A DNA stretch of 64,000 bases from Anaeramoeba flamelloides (Eukaryota > Metamonada > Anaeramoebidae): the NCBI GenBank assembly GCA_027625915.1, contig JANTQA010000070.1, positions 9,615,001-9,679,000 on the forward strand, read 5' to 3'. The position numbers and the translations under genes were made by a program. Numbering within the stretch: the first letter of the stretch is position 1; each line of letters opens with the position of its first letter. The notes beneath the pieces are model-generated. The model saw only the letters and a program-made list of their open reading frames with translations. It did no database searches and was not told the DNA's origin. Below are positions 1-12,141 of this stretch, piece after piece.

Positions 1-354
1 CATAAAAGTATATATATTATATATTTCATTTTTTTTTTTTAAGAAATATTTTGAATTCATTATTTATTTTTAATAGATGACAAATATTTACAATTTTTTT
101 CAAAAATCAAGATTAACTTAACATTTTCCATTTATTATTTTTTTTTTAAACAGATAAAGAACAATTTGAATTTCCACAAAACTAATTATCAACATGACGA
201 AATTGTATAAAATTATTATATAGCTGATTAAAATAGACTACAGTTAATATCACTTTTAAGATACAAATTTTGAATAAAATTGAATGGAAAAAATTATTTC
301 TAATTTAAAAAAAAAAAAAAAAATTTGTATATGCTGTTTATGATCTAATAATTA

Positions 355-1855
355 TATATCCCTTAGCACCCCGGATTTACCTAAATTTCATCAAGTTTTT
401 TAAATTAGATTTAAAATGATATTGATCTACTAAGATATTAATTTTCTTATTTGTCTTTAATCCAGATTTGAATTATAATAAAAAGTCAAAATAGTTCAAA
501 GATAAAAAAGTTAAGTTATTGATTTTTTTTTTTTTGAAATTGAAAAAAAGAATAATAATTATTCATTTTTACATTTTTTTTAAAGATTTTTATTTTTATT
601 TTATTTTTTTAAATCAGAAATTTTATTACATTAATAGTAATTCAAAACTCAACACATTAATTTATTAATAATAACCACCAAACAATTTTGCTAATTTTAT
701 GATAAAAAAAATAAATAAAAAAATAAATATATCAAAAATTTAATTTTTTTTTTAGAAAAAATTTCAATAAATATCCAATTAAGAGAAAAATGAAATTTAT
801 TTCTTTAGGCCAAAATTAAATTTTTAATATGATTAATTTTCTAAAACTTTTATTTAAGCAATAGATAATAATTGAAAATCAAAAAAAAAAAAAAAATTGT
901 AAAATAATTTCAATTTATTAAATTGCAATAAAACAAATATAAATTACTTTTTAATCGATAAAATATTTATACCTAAATATAAAATAAAATAAAAAATAAC
1001 TCTTAAATATTATTCCAATATCTTAAAATAATCTCCGAAACCAATTTTTTTATTGCATTTCGTTATTGGTAAAAATTCAAATAATATATTTGCGATATTT
1101 GGATTTTTCCTTAATAAATTAATCCAGATCTTGTTAAATAAGTTCTGATATATGGTCTCTAATTCAACAATATTGTTTATTTTATGTCTAGATTTTAAAA
1201 AGTCAAAAATTAAAAAATTGTAAAAAATTTTAAAAAAAATCAATTATTAATCTGACTCGAACTATTGGCCAAATCATTTAAAATTGAAAAAAAATCTTGT
1301 TGAAAAAATTGTATAATTTTACAATGAAAAAAAATTTGATTTTTTTTTCAAATTTAATTTATATTTTTTTTTATTTTTAAATTATTTAGAATCTAATATA
1401 GATATTGATATTGAATAGTAAGCAGTAGATAAAACAAATTTTCTATGTGTTGTTATAATAACTTTTATAATTGTTAAATTATTTAATCAAGCATTTTAGG
1501 GAATTTTGGGGTGCAAAGGCCCCAAAAAAATTTCCAGTAAAGTATGATGTGTTTTAAATGTTAAAACTAAGAGTTTTTTGATGTCTAGACAAACTTTTCA
1601 AAAAAAAAAAAATTTATTTTGACAAAATTTGAAAAAATAATAAAATCACAATAACCAAGAAAAAAAATTCCCAATATTGAAAATTTTTTTACAAATTATT
1701 TTTTTATTTTAAGTAACTATACAATTTTTAATTATAAAATTTTCTTTCTAAGATAACTGTTTATTAATTCTATACCGTATTATCCTTTGATAACATTTCA
1801 AATTAAAATTTTTGTTTGAAATGTTTTTAGGTTATTTGGGGTGCTAAGGGATATA
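355..1855. mobile_element. Candidate DNA transposon remnant, 1.5 kb, with ~30 bp inverted ends
   Basis: The left end reads TATATCCCTTAGCACCCC and the right end is its reverse complement (GGGGTGCTAAGGGATATA). The match continues imperfectly for about 30 bp. A third, degraded copy of the GGGGTGC motif lies inside at about 1508, and a similar motif occurs alone near 15785. The interior is over 80% AT and holds no recognisable transposase. The ORF at 1010-1243 (minus strand, KSRHKINNIVELETIYQNLF) lies inside and could be a relic, but I recognise no domain. Confidence 0.5.
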
Positions 1856-3209
1856 AACTACACTTAACTCAAAGTGGCCCACCCTAAAACTAAAAATCAA
1901 TTTTTTTTAAGAATCAAACAAATTACGATATTTCAGAAATTAGAGAAATAATAAACTTCAGATTAGAGTCCATATTCATAAAAGAAATACCTGTTTAAAC
2001 CTTTAATTTCAAAAAAATAAAATGTCAAAAAATAATTTTAGGGAACCTTTACTTGGAACGTCTTGTGCGAAAATTTACAATTTCTTAGAAAAAATTAAAA
2101 TTGTTGATAATAAGATTTTTAATTATAAATATATCAATTTTAGAAGTAAATACAAAGACTCTCTTTTCTGTATCTGCTAATTTGGAGTTTTAAATATTTT
2201 TTTTTTCAAATTGGCTTTTTGTAAAAAAAGAAAAATAAAAAAGAAAGAAAAAAAAATTAAAAAGAAAAGAAAAGAAAAAAAAAGTAAAAATTACTATAAA
2301 AAAAATTACTGAATCAGAAAAAATGATCATATTTAAAGATTTATTATATATTTTTGAAGAATTTTGAATTAAAATCATAGAATACGTTTTATTTATTCAA
2401 TTAAATTAGGCCAATTTGACCGAAAAAGAGTTTATTTGTATCTAAATTTGGGATTTTTTATTAAACGTTGATAAAATTTTCATTCAAAATTTGACTTTAA
2501 ATATGATTTTGGTTGTATTTATAAAGCTTATCAAAATATTTTGAATTTATATATATCTAATTAATTTTCAAATTAAAAATATAAAAGAATAAAAAAATAT
2601 TTTTTCAAAAAAGTAAATTAGAATAGTCGATAAAAAAAATTATTTTTAGAGTTGTTTTGTTATAATTCGTTTTGAGATTTTTACTATAAATGTGATTTCA
2701 ATAATTTTTCATGTGTTAACGGGGGATATATTATTTGAAATAACTTTACATTCAAGTGTTTAATAATTATTTCTTTTATTTAATTCAATACAAAATAAAA
2801 AATTAATCTATAAATTGATATATAATATTATTATACAAAAAATCGAATTTTAGAACAAAAAAACCTTTTTATAGAATTTTGTTAAGAGAAATCAATTTCT
2901 TTTAAAATTTATAAATTATAAATTTTGTTTCAATTACTTTATTGATAGTTTTTGATTTATTTGAGCATATTATATCAAAATTTAATGAGAAGAAAGTTGG
3001 AAAAAAAAATTAAATTTCCTCTTTATAATGTATTATACTCTTAATTTATTTTATTTTTGTCTAATTGAAACTTTTTTTTTTTTTTTTTTTTTTATACTGA
3101 AATTTTCAATTCTAATAAGATATATAATCTTAGTTTGACTAAAATTTTCTCCTTAAAACGCATGATAAATCGGCTTAAAAGTGGAAATATGAATTATCTG
3201 AACTTTATT

Positions 3210-3770
3210 AAGTATTAAAATCCTTGAAATTTGAAAAAAAGATTATTTTGGGTTAGGGCTTGGGTAATTGTTATTTTGGTTCTTGTCTGATTGATCTTGA
3301 CCTTGGAGTTATTTTGAATTTTAATAGGGGGTCAAAATTGAAATTTTTGGATATGTATTCTTTATTTTCGAGAAAATCCGAATTTATGTATGTAACACTA
3401 TTAGTTTTTGAGATATTACAATATCTAATTCTATTTGCGGGTTTCTATTTGAAATTTCATCCCCCTTTTAATTAATAATAGAAAAAAAAAAATTTTTTTA
3501 AAAGCACCAAAAAAACCAAATTAAATTAAAATGAGAATTGAGAACATTACAAATAATTTTTTTTATTAAATTATCTTGTAATATATTAGTATTACACTCT
3601 TCAATTCAGATTTTTAGGAAAAAAAAAAATAAATTATCAAAAATTTCTTTTTTGAACTATTGTTAAAAATATGTAAAAGTTGAGTCCCTGTCAGCTAAGA
3701 ACCAAAATAACAGGTACCAACACCCAAAAACAAGAACCCCACCCATTTCAGGGATTATAATAGCTAAGTT
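3210..3770. repeat. Palindromic repeat, family C, copy 1
   Basis: The left arm (TGGGTTAGGGCTTGGGT, then GTTATTTTGGTTCTT) is answered by an inverted right arm (AAGAACCAAAATAAC, then CACCC, ending near CAGGGATTATAA). Diverged copies lie at 10150-10925 and 48015-48630. The 71-codon frame at 3260-3475 lies wholly within the palindrome and is not a gene. Confidence 0.65.
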
Positions 3771-3957
3771 AAGATCTATATTTAATGATAAAAAAAAAAA
3801 AACAAATGTATTGAGTTTTATCAAATAATTTTCAATTTTTTAATTCAATCATTTTTTCTATTTTTATCCAGGTTTTTTTTACAACTTTTTTTTATTATTT
3901 TCTTTTCATTTTTCTTTTTTCTTTTTCTTTTGATATAAAATAATATAAAATAATGTT

Positions 3958-4190
3958 ATAAAACTCCAAATTAACATTAACAAAATTGAGGATTTTTAAC
4001 TTCTTTTACAACAAATACAAACACTAATTCAAACCCTTAGTAAAATTTTTTTTAATTTTCCAAAGAAATTCAGGAATTTTGTATGAGACGTTTCAATTAA
4101 AGTAACCCAAATACCTTTTAACATTTTTTTTCGAGAATTTGTAGTTTGAACTTATACCTTTTCTTAAAATCAACTTTAATCTGAATTGTT
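3958..4190. repeat. Dispersed repeat, family J, copy 1
   Basis: AACTCCAAATTAACATTAAC followed by AAAATTGAGG and about 200 further bp recur in the same orientation at 53716-53990. Both copies are preceded by a long T/C-rich tract. No inverted ends were recognised. Confidence 0.55.
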
Positions 4191-4779
4191 TTTAAGTTTT
4201 GAATTTACAAAAAGGTTAAAATTTATAGATTTAAAATAATTGATCAAAATTACCATTTGAATATTTACTGTTTACGGTAGTATTTGTCAATTTATCTATG
4301 GATTGGGGAATGTATACATCATTTTTACAATAATTTTTTAATTGATCGGAAAAAATGGAAATTCCATGATTTTTTTAAAATTTCAGGTTTTTGATATTGA
4401 CTGTTATTTATAATACTGTTTCTCACAAACTTCTTAATTTAAAACTATAATTAATTATTTAAAAATACAAGTCAAAATTTTAATAATTAATAATTATCAT
4501 TTCAAAAACTTTAAAATTCAAAAATCTTATTAAAAAATTTATGTTAGATACTACAATCACTTCAATATACGTTTTATCAATAATAATAAAGCATATTTAC
4601 ATTTTAATCAAAACACACAAAATTCAAATTCTTTAAAATATTATTGTTATTATTAGTAGTAATATCATGGAATTTAATATTCTCAAGTCGGGAACCTAGA
4701 TATTTTTTAGGGGTGAAAATTTCAAATAAACCTAAGGATGAATTTTAGTTTAATTCAGCTTGGGGATATTCACTTTGAT

Positions 4780-5270
4780 ACAGAAGAAAGAATTGCTTTG
4801 AAAACACAGTGTTTATCTAATAAAACTCAAACAGTGTAAAAATTCCACATAATAGATATTCAGTGTATTAGATTTTCTAGATACCAAAAGAATAGGGTAA
4901 AATTCTAGATTTTATCAATTCTTTTAAATTCTAGAAAGTCTAACTGGTATGTTCTATATTTTCCAAAATTATAAACAATTGAGTAAAATTTAGTAGACTT
5001 ATTTGATTATTTTAGATTCCGGCAAGTCTAATGAAAGTGTTCTAAGTTTTTTTTTTAATTTAAAAGTTTCAATTAAAATCTAGGATTTTACTCAATTCTT
5101 TTAAATTTTGAAAAAAAAAAAAAAATGAAAGTCTCGGTCAAGGGTCTAGGTTTTAACAGGATTCATAAGAATAGAGAAAAATCAAATATTCGACTCAATT
5201 TATATAAATTCTGAAAAACCTAAGGCATTTTTTTTTTTGTTTTTTTTACCTTTTGAAATAAACCTAAAAT
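4780..5270. repeat. Hairpin-cluster repeat, family E, copy 1
   Basis: Successive hairpins are built from GAATTCAAAAGAATAGAGTA-type arms and their complements, bounded by CCTAA / TCTAA motifs. The same unit recurs at 18840-19320, 34870-35275 and 59740-60000. Copy 1 is degenerate. Confidence 0.5.
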
Positions 5271-5482
5271 TTAATAAATTTTCTGTATATTACAAAAATT
5301 AAAAAAAACTGAAAAGAAAAAACAAAAAAAAAATATTTTTAATAATTTAAAGGAACAAAATATTCTTGAATAACCAAAATTATTGAATTTATATTTGAAG
5401 TTGTTTACTAAATTTAAAATGTTCTTGAAAGATACTGTTATAACCACTTAACTGTATAAAAAAATCTACAAATTTTTTATTA

Positions 5483-5652
5483 CTGGTATTTGATTTATAA
5501 ATGGAAAAGAATTTTCACTTCATCCAACTGTTTTTTTTTTTTTTTTTCATTAAAAAGAGTTTTCAAAGAATTAAATTGTAATTTGTGGCTTTGTTTGAAA
5601 AGAGAAATTGAAAATGAAGTGAAAATTTTTCTAATCTAAAAGCCAAATACCA
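5483..5652. mobile_element. Short MITE, family G, copy 1
   Basis: The left terminus CTGGTATTTGATTTATAAAT is preceded by TA. The right end is the inverted form ending CCAAATACCA. The interior is a near-palindrome with TTTTCACTTCAT / ATGAAGTGAAAA arms. A better-preserved copy lies at 21447-21610. Confidence 0.6.
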
Positions 5653-5892
5653 TTATTAAATTTGAAAAAAATATTAAGAGAAAATAGATTTTTTAAATGA
5701 AATTGTTAAAAATCTTGAAAAATAATTATTGATCATAGATCTTTTATTAAGTAACCATTATTATAATTAGTGAAGTTATTAAAAAGTATAAACTTAGTAT
5801 AAGGTTTAATTTTTTTTTTGAAAAATTTTTTTCTTAATTGTGAATTTTTTTTTTTTTTTTTTTTGTTAGGAAAAGTATTTTTGTATGGCTTT

Positions 5893-6096
5893 TTATATTG
5901 TCAAAATTAAAATTAATTTAATTTTGATTTTCAGCCTTTTTCCTCTCCATTTTCTCATCCTTCTGTCCTGACTTTTTTTTCTAATATATTTTGCCATATC
6001 CTTATGTTTCTTCTGGTATTTTTCCGGTTTTAAATGTTTATTTCTCTCACTAAAAACCTGATTAAATTTTGTTAAATTAAAATTTCTATTTGCCAT
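5893..6096 (-). CDS. Possible small basic protein, unrecognised
   Basis: This is a 67-codon ATG-to-stop frame whose first ~55 residues are strongly basic and look coding (KYIRKKSQDRRMRKWRGKR). The last ten residues are AT-driven (KIKLILILTI). It could be a short nucleic-acid-binding protein, a single exon of something longer, or chance. The ATG sits exactly where a family B MITE begins (about 6096), so the frame may owe its start to that insertion or may be a truncated gene. I recognise no family. Confidence 0.3.
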   Translation of the reverse strand: MANRNFNLTKFNQVFSERNKHLKPEKYQKKHKDMAKYIRKKSQDRRMRKWRGKRLKIKIKLILILTI

Positions 6097-6495
6097 TTGT
6101 GAAAAAAAAGTGTCATAGGGGTTTTTAATTGAGAACCTTTATAGAACATGAAAAATCATAGTATGATCAATTGCTAAATGAACAAATAAATGACTAAAGA
6201 CAAAATGAATGATTCAACACAATAAGAGTTTTTAGTACTATTTTTTAGATGGAAATTTATTTGATTTCATAAATATTAACAATTTGTTGAAAAAAATGAC
6301 TATTTTTGAGATCTCCAAAACCATGTTAATGATTTCTATTATCAAGAAGATTTAAATTGCAATTATTGGTTCGATTGATTATAATACAATGAATTATTAT
6401 TTGAAGTTAATTTGTTTCTTCTTTTAATTGGTTTTGTCTTCCCGTTTTCAATAATGCTCCCAATAAAAACCATGTTGATTTTTTTTTTTTTTTAA
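6096..6495. mobile_element. MITE, family B, diverged copy 2
   Basis: Alignable by eye with the well-preserved copy at 24253-24671. Shared features are GTGAAAAAAAAGTG near the left end, GACAAAATGAATGATTC, GACTATTTTTGAGATCTCC, GAATTATTATTTGAAGTTAA and the inverted GCTCCCAAT... right arm. The termini are eroded. Confidence 0.6.
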
Positions 6496-6976
6496 GAGAT
6501 CATATTATTTCTACATCTTCAAAAAAACGTTAATAATGTTTCTTGGTTGATTAATTAGAGTGTGTGATAAAAGTTCTTGGACTGTTATCAAAAAAATACT
6601 CTTATATTTCTATTATTCTAATTTGTACCATTAGAAAAATTAAATTCATAACCTTTAAAAAAGTGGAAAAGGGGGAATTATTATTTGAACACTTGAAACA
6701 AAAATACCTTTTTGGTAAATAGTTATTAAAAAACTGGTTTTAATGAGAAAAGTTCATCAACTCTATCATTTTCAATTGATTTTTTCTTTTTTCCATTCAT
6801 TTTTATCAAAAACAAAATCAAAAAATTAGATAAAGCAATTAAACCTTAAAAAAGAATTTAAAACATCAAATCAAACCAAAATATGTGAGGTACAATTTTA
6901 ACAAATTTGAGATAATCTTAAAAAATTATTAAAGTGAATTTTTACTAATAATTATTATACTTTTTTGTATTCCTAG

Positions 6977-8483
6977 AAATCAGCCATAACTTGTTCCAAT
7001 AGGTGTTACTCCAATTTGAGGAATTTTACATTTCAGGTATCTTTATTATCTGTAAACAATAAGTTAAATAAATTTTCAAAAATAGAAACTTTTCACTCGA
7101 ATATAGAATTACTATCCGGTATACCGATAGTTTTTGAATCAGTATTTTTTTTTCTCATAGAAAAAATAATTTTCGAAACAGAAAAATTCTTAATGGTAAA
7201 AAACAGATTCAAGAGACTTTTGTTGATTAAAAAAATTGCTCATTCGTTAATTTTTCATGCTTTTGATTTTTCATCTGATTTGTCATTTTTATATTGTGAA
7301 AAATAAATTTTTTGTGTGTTCTGATTGCAATATCTCAAACTAAAACAAAACTTTTCTTTCTCTTGTCAGAGATTTACTCTCAAACCAATAAGCTTTGTCA
7401 ATTTCGATACAATTTTCTGATTTTTTTCCTTTTGATATCTACGAATACCCACTACAGCAATTTTTAAACATGATTTTTTGAGAGACGGGACATCACATTG
7501 GTTGATAGCCCAAATAGAATCAAAACGTTACAATATAAAAAAATATATTTCACAATCTGAACAGTTGAAGAAGATTTTGAAAAACGAAGGACAAAAAAAG
7601 GATTTTAAAAGCCAATTTGTTTGAAATGAATACTCACAAAGATCTAATTTCAAAGAAATTTGATTTACTTTTTTTTTTTTTATCTAAACCCAACAACATT
7701 TTTGATAAACAGAAATTGTGAAACAACAACGTTCCCCTGTAGTTGCTAGAGTCGTGTATCATTTTATTTGTTGAAACCAGATGTTTAGATTTGCTCACTT
7801 TTTTAACAAAAAAATTATTAAAAACGGACTTATATCATTTAATACCAACCAATTGAAACCTTTCATTTTTTTTTTGAAGAATTTATTCAATGTAAGAATT
7901 AAATCAGTTTTTTTTCTTTTTGGGATTATGTATTTGGGAAAAATCAATTTTTTTGGAAACTGAGCTAATGTGATCAATTAACAGATATTAGAGAATACAG
8001 CTAATGTCTACCATAAGAAATTGAGTTTTAAGGAAAAAAAAAGTTTTTTTGTTATCAATTTTTAATCCACTTTTGAATTCTATAAAGTTTTTTTACATGA
8101 ATGACACTCTTTGCAGAAAATTATTGGAATGAATTCAGTCTTTTTCTTGATTCCTGAAGGTATTGAGATCCAGCATAATTGTGTAAATAATTTTCACACT
8201 TTGGATTTTGTTTCGAAAAAATTCCCAAAAGATCATAAATTAAGAAACCAAAACCTATAATTTAATAGTTATTGAACAATCAAATATGCTTCTTTTTTCA
8301 AACTTTTTTCTTAAATCTGGTTCAAAAAGGTATCTTTTACTTGTAAAAACAAAATTTTGCAAGAAAAGGAGTAATTCCAAAATACACCCCGAAAAATACA
8401 TTTTACTTTACAGAAAAGATAAAACTAATTGGAAAAAAGGGAATTTTTATCAAAATAGTAGAGTTGTTTTTGCTTATAATTGA
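6977..8483 (+). CDS. Unrecognised multi-exon gene, 5' end unresolved
   Basis: A series of coding-like segments with compatible splice phases. They are 6977-7117 (KSAITCSNRCYSNL..., donor G|GTATACC), about 7458-7530 (IFKHDFLRDGTSHWLIAQIE), about 7716-7740 (IVKQQRSP, donor T|GTAGTT), about 8119-8159 (KIIGMNSVFFLIPE, acceptor TTTGCAG, donor GAAG|GTATTG) and about 8246-8483. The last extends the ATG frame at 8286 upstream in frame (TKTYNLIVIEQSN) and ends YQNSRVVFAYN. The last two exons join cleanly in phase 1. The exit of the second exon is doubtful: the only suitable donor is GTTACA, while an attractive frame continues through it. I found no start codon exon and no known domain. This is either a real gene whose 5' part I cannot find, or a gene relic. 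It lies 200 bp upstream of the next gene, on the same strand. Confidence 0.35.
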
Positions 8484-8682
8484 GGGTAAAAGAAGAATAC
8501 GAAACATCAAACTTCAAAAATAACAAGCGATATTCCTTGGACAATTTGTTCTGGTTAGAATAAATTGAATAATGTATCAAAGTAGTTTTTCAAATAAATA
8601 TTTTCATTTTTTTTCAACAATTTTATTCCTTTTTTTTTTTGTGTATTATTTTTATTGGCTTAAATTCCCAATTAAATAACAA

Positions 8683-9364
8683 ATGTTACATCAAAATTTT
8701 CAACAAGAATACGATTTTGGAAAGATTTTGGCAAATTTACAATTTAGTCCTTTAAAATTCCAAACTCAAAAGCCATTAGAAAATCTATTTTTTGTAATCA
8801 AAAAGACCACACCAAGCAAAATGCAAACAAAATTTGATTCCGAACGAAAAGAAACACCTATGGGAACCTGTACAAAAGAAGAGTTAAAAGAATTTCTTAA
8901 TTCTAAACCTCGGCCAAATTGGATCCAGGTAATATTTCTCCTTTTTTTTAAATTGTTGATGTTTCAAAATTGGAAGAAACATTTTTAATTTTGTTTTTTT
9001 TTTTTTTTCTTTATCTCTAAACCCCTATTTTCCTTTTTTATTATAATTTTGATTTAATCTTTGAATTTTGATAAAATAGAGGATAGGTTTGATCCAAAAA
9101 TACAACCTTAACCTCGTTACAAACTGGCAAGTATTTTGTGATCCCAAGAAATGTAAATGTGAAAACAAAGTGATTCTTGACAAGAAATTATTTGAGCTTT
9201 TTATCGAGCTTACAAAAGGAATCACAAAGGAAACCAATAAGACAACGTTTGTCAAGCTCTGCAGAAACTCACAAAGGGGTGTTGTCAAAATGATGGAAAA
9301 GAGAGGATTCAGGAACAAATCGAACTACCTTCGGACCCAATTAGTGTTCGTAAAAGAGAATTAA
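8683..9364 (+). CDS. Hypothetical protein, two exons, 176 aa
   Basis: Exon 1 is 8683-8928 (82 codons) and exon 2 is 9080-9364 (94 codons plus TAA). The intron 8929-9079 (151 nt) runs CAG|GTAATA ... ATAG|A in phase 0, and both exons stay open up to these sites. The reading frame is clearly richer in G+C than its flanks. The protein has a Thr/Lys-rich N-terminal part (TKEELKEFLNSKPRPNW), then a Cys-containing segment (CDPKKCKCENK) and a basic C-terminus (VVKMMEKRGFRNKSNYLRTQ). The CxxxxCxC cluster could bind a metal, but there are too few ligands to call a zinc finger. No signal peptide or membrane segment was seen. I do not recognise the family. Confidence 0.75.
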
Positions 9365-11129
9365 AACATTTGTCTGTTTTTGAATCAATTCTCCTTTCTG
9401 GCACTTCACCCTTTCCCCTATACATTCCTTTTCTTTTTACTTTTTCTTAATTTTTATTAAAGTTATGAACATACTTTTTTTTTTTATTCTTCACAATTTT
9501 TTACTTTTGTAATGTTGGAATAAAGTAATTATTTTTTTACCTTTTTTTGGAATTTCGCTTGTCAAAAAGTGAAAAAAGAGTGGTAAAAAAAGAGAGAAAT
9601 CACTTTTTTTTTTTCTACCAAAACTTTTCTTTTTGATCAAAATTTATTCTTTTTTTTGACACACTTTTTTAGTTGAATTTTTTGTTTTAGATTTCGGTAA
9701 AGGAGTGAAATTTGAGTTTATATTTTTTTTCCATTTTTCTTTTGCATAAAAATCAAAAACAAAAAATTTTACTTTTTTTTTTTTTCACTTTTTTGGATTG
9801 GGTTTACACTTTTGACAATTTATTTTTTTTCGAAAAATTTAGAAAAATATAAACAATGTTTATTCTCTTTCCACGAAATGAACAATTGAGTTTATTTAAC
9901 CAAAATGTACAGAGGAATTTTTTACCAAAATATTTTTTTCAAAAAAAAATCGAAAAACAAAGGGCAATTTCATTATTGAGATTAAATTGTGTTCAAAATG
10001 AAAGGTATATCATTGTATACTTTTGACACATTGGAAGGGATTCTGTTAAGGTTAAACCAAATAATTATTCATTGTGAAATGCTAATTCAAAGAAAGGGAA
10101 CTTTTATCATTTGAAATTTTAATTCTGAAAATAGTTATACATAAGGTTTAAATATCTGGAATTTGAAAAAAGATTATTTTGTGCTGTGTATAGGCTCCAA
10201 TACTTTGTTATTTTGGTACTAAGATAATGAGTCTTGGATTACTATATGGATTTTAATATTGTTTCAAAAATGTATTTTTTTGCTATTTATTTTTTTTTTC
10301 ATAGATAGCATTTGTAGATTCTAAGATTAAGAGACTGATAAGTTCTTTAAGAACGAATTTTGATTTTGAGGTTGTCAATTGTTATTTTTGTTTCCCTTTT
10401 ACTCAATTATCTAAAAAATCAATAATTTTTTAAAAGATCATGATAAAAAATTAACCTGAAAAATTTTAATTTATCACTAGATAATCACTTTTTTTAAAAA
10501 CTGTCATTCTATTCTCTTCCTGTTAATTATAAAAAAAAAGATCAAAATTTTCAGTAAACTTTCCTCAAAATATCTCAAAGCTAAGAATTGTTAATAAATC
10601 ATCAAAATTCCCAATTCTAAATTGTAAATTAATAATTTAGTCTGATTTGGGAGTTAAAAAATTTCTACTTTTGCAGAATTTTTAAATATCTTTTTTGGAA
10701 AAGCTGATTGAAAAATTTGTACCAATCGTTTGACCTCAAATAGTCTACTCTTCAATTTGGATTTCAGAAAAAAAAAATAAATTGCAAAAATTGGCTTTTT
10801 AAAACAATATTAAAATCCATTATAAAAGTTGAAGATCCATTAACTTATTTCCAAAATTACAAGATCCTATACACTACCCAAGATAATCTTTTTTCTAATT
10901 CCAGGGATGAGAAACTTAATACCAATTGATCTTTTTGTTACAACTAAATAAATTTGATTATTTTCATTTTTTTTTTGTGATGATCTTTTATTCCTAAAAA
11001 GTTACTTTGCATTTTTAAAACTGGCAATTAGTGTCACCCTTATCAGTAAAAAAAAAAAATTATTTGATCAAATAAATTAAAATTACCGAATTAAAAATAC
11101 CAAAAATTATGATTTTTTAAAACTAATTA
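9365..11129. other. Intergenic, T-rich, with one family C repeat
   Basis: Mostly homopolymer-rich AT sequence downstream of the 8683-9364 gene. The distal half is the family C palindrome (10150-10925). Nothing else is supportable. Confidence 0.6.
10150..10925. repeat. Palindromic repeat, family C, copy 2
   Basis: The left arm GAATTTGAAAAAAGATTATT plus GTGTATAGG is matched by the right arm ATACACTACCCAAGATAATC, TTTTTTCTAATTCCAGGGAT, in inverted order. It is larger than the other copies, which suggests internal insertions. Confidence 0.6.
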
Positions 11130-11590
11130 CTGTTGAGAGAAAAATTTTGGTCTCAGAAAAATAGTTGGTTAGCAATTTTTATTGGGAACATTGCTGAAAA
11201 TGGATTTTTAATTTCTTTTGTTTGTGAAATAACTAAAGAAAATAACAATAATCTACTTACTAGAATAAAGATTGATGTAATTCTACTTTTTCAAAATCTT
11301 ATCCCTTATAATCTAAAGCAAGTTTAAAAATTACCATTTTCAGAATTAATAGTAAACTTTACTAAAACTTGGATTATTGTTAAAATAACATGATCTACTT
11401 TTAGTTATCAACCATTCAAATGAGTATTCTACACACACCACAGATTAATGAACTTGTAACATATTTAAACCGGGATTTATATAAAATTCACATAAGTTAT
11501 CAATAGGATTTGATTTTCAATTTTACTAATGTTCCCAATTTAAAATGGTGTCCAACCATTTTTCTGTGTCCAACATTTTTCTCTCAACAG
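11130..11590. mobile_element. MITE, family A, copy 1 (461 bp)
   Basis: The termini are CTGTTGAGAGAAAAAT and its complement ATTTTTCTCTCAACAG, flanked on both sides by TA. Subterminal arms are GGGAACATTGCTGAAAATG and CATTTTCAG. A second copy, about 85-90% alike by eye and in reverse orientation, is at 56907-57366. The frames at 11133-11327 and 11545-11736 fall inside it and are not genes. Confidence 0.85.
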
Positions 11591-12141
11591 TAAAGGAAAT
11601 TTTTATAAGTATAGTTCTTTCAATAACCTGTGTTGACTTAAATAAATTTTGTTTTTCAGACTTTTACTGTTGTTTTCCAGATTTTGTGTTTTTAATTGTT
11701 GTTAAAAAATCTTTAAACAGTGTTTTGTGTTTTTAATTGTTGTTGAAAATGAAAACTTTTCAAGGGTGTGTTTATTTTTAAAAAAGAAGTCTGTCTTGAC
11801 AATAATACTTTCAATCTCGAAGTAATAATTGAAATTTTTTTTCAAAGTTTTCCAATATATTGTTTCTTATTATTGATTCGAATGAAAAATTGAAAGATCT
11901 TGATATAACTGATGAGTGTTGACAGTTTTTAGGGGACCTAATTCTCTCTCATTATGTAAATGGTTGAAAAATAATTGATTTTTAAATAATTTGGCATGGG
12001 CAATGTTCTTGTTTAATTTTAATCAGATAAAATCTCGGAAAATTAACTTTTGATTCAAAATGAAATATTGGTTCACTGAGGATTCTTATCTCAACCAATA
12101 GAGGGCAAAAAAGTACCAAAACACCAAATAAAGTCATCCAA

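Larger units (their letters stand above)
1..5892. other. Gene-poor, repeat-rich AT stretch
   Basis: No convincing gene was seen. Open frames such as those at 1010-1243 and 2190-2378 are AT-driven, have no family motif and are Phe/Asn/Lys/Ile-rich. The stretch carries a long terminal-inverted-repeat element (355-1855), dispersed palindromic repeats near 3.2-3.8, 4.0 and 4.8-5.3 kb, and a short MITE at 5483-5652. The rest is runs of A and T in which I see nothing specific. Confidence 0.6.

Noticed and set aside
3260-3475. 71-codon ORF with plausible-looking N-terminus
   Set aside because: It lies inside the family C palindrome and its codons are explained by the repeat; other copies do not keep the frame.
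7060-7306. RhoGAP-like pattern (GIPIVFESVFFFL...ETE)
   Set aside because: Only the hydrophobic pattern and ETE agree; the arginine finger and later RhoGAP motifs are absent, and a splice donor within it fits better.
11133-11327. ORFs at 11133-11327 and 11545-11736
   Set aside because: Both are contained in a family A MITE; the second copy at 56907 does not preserve them.
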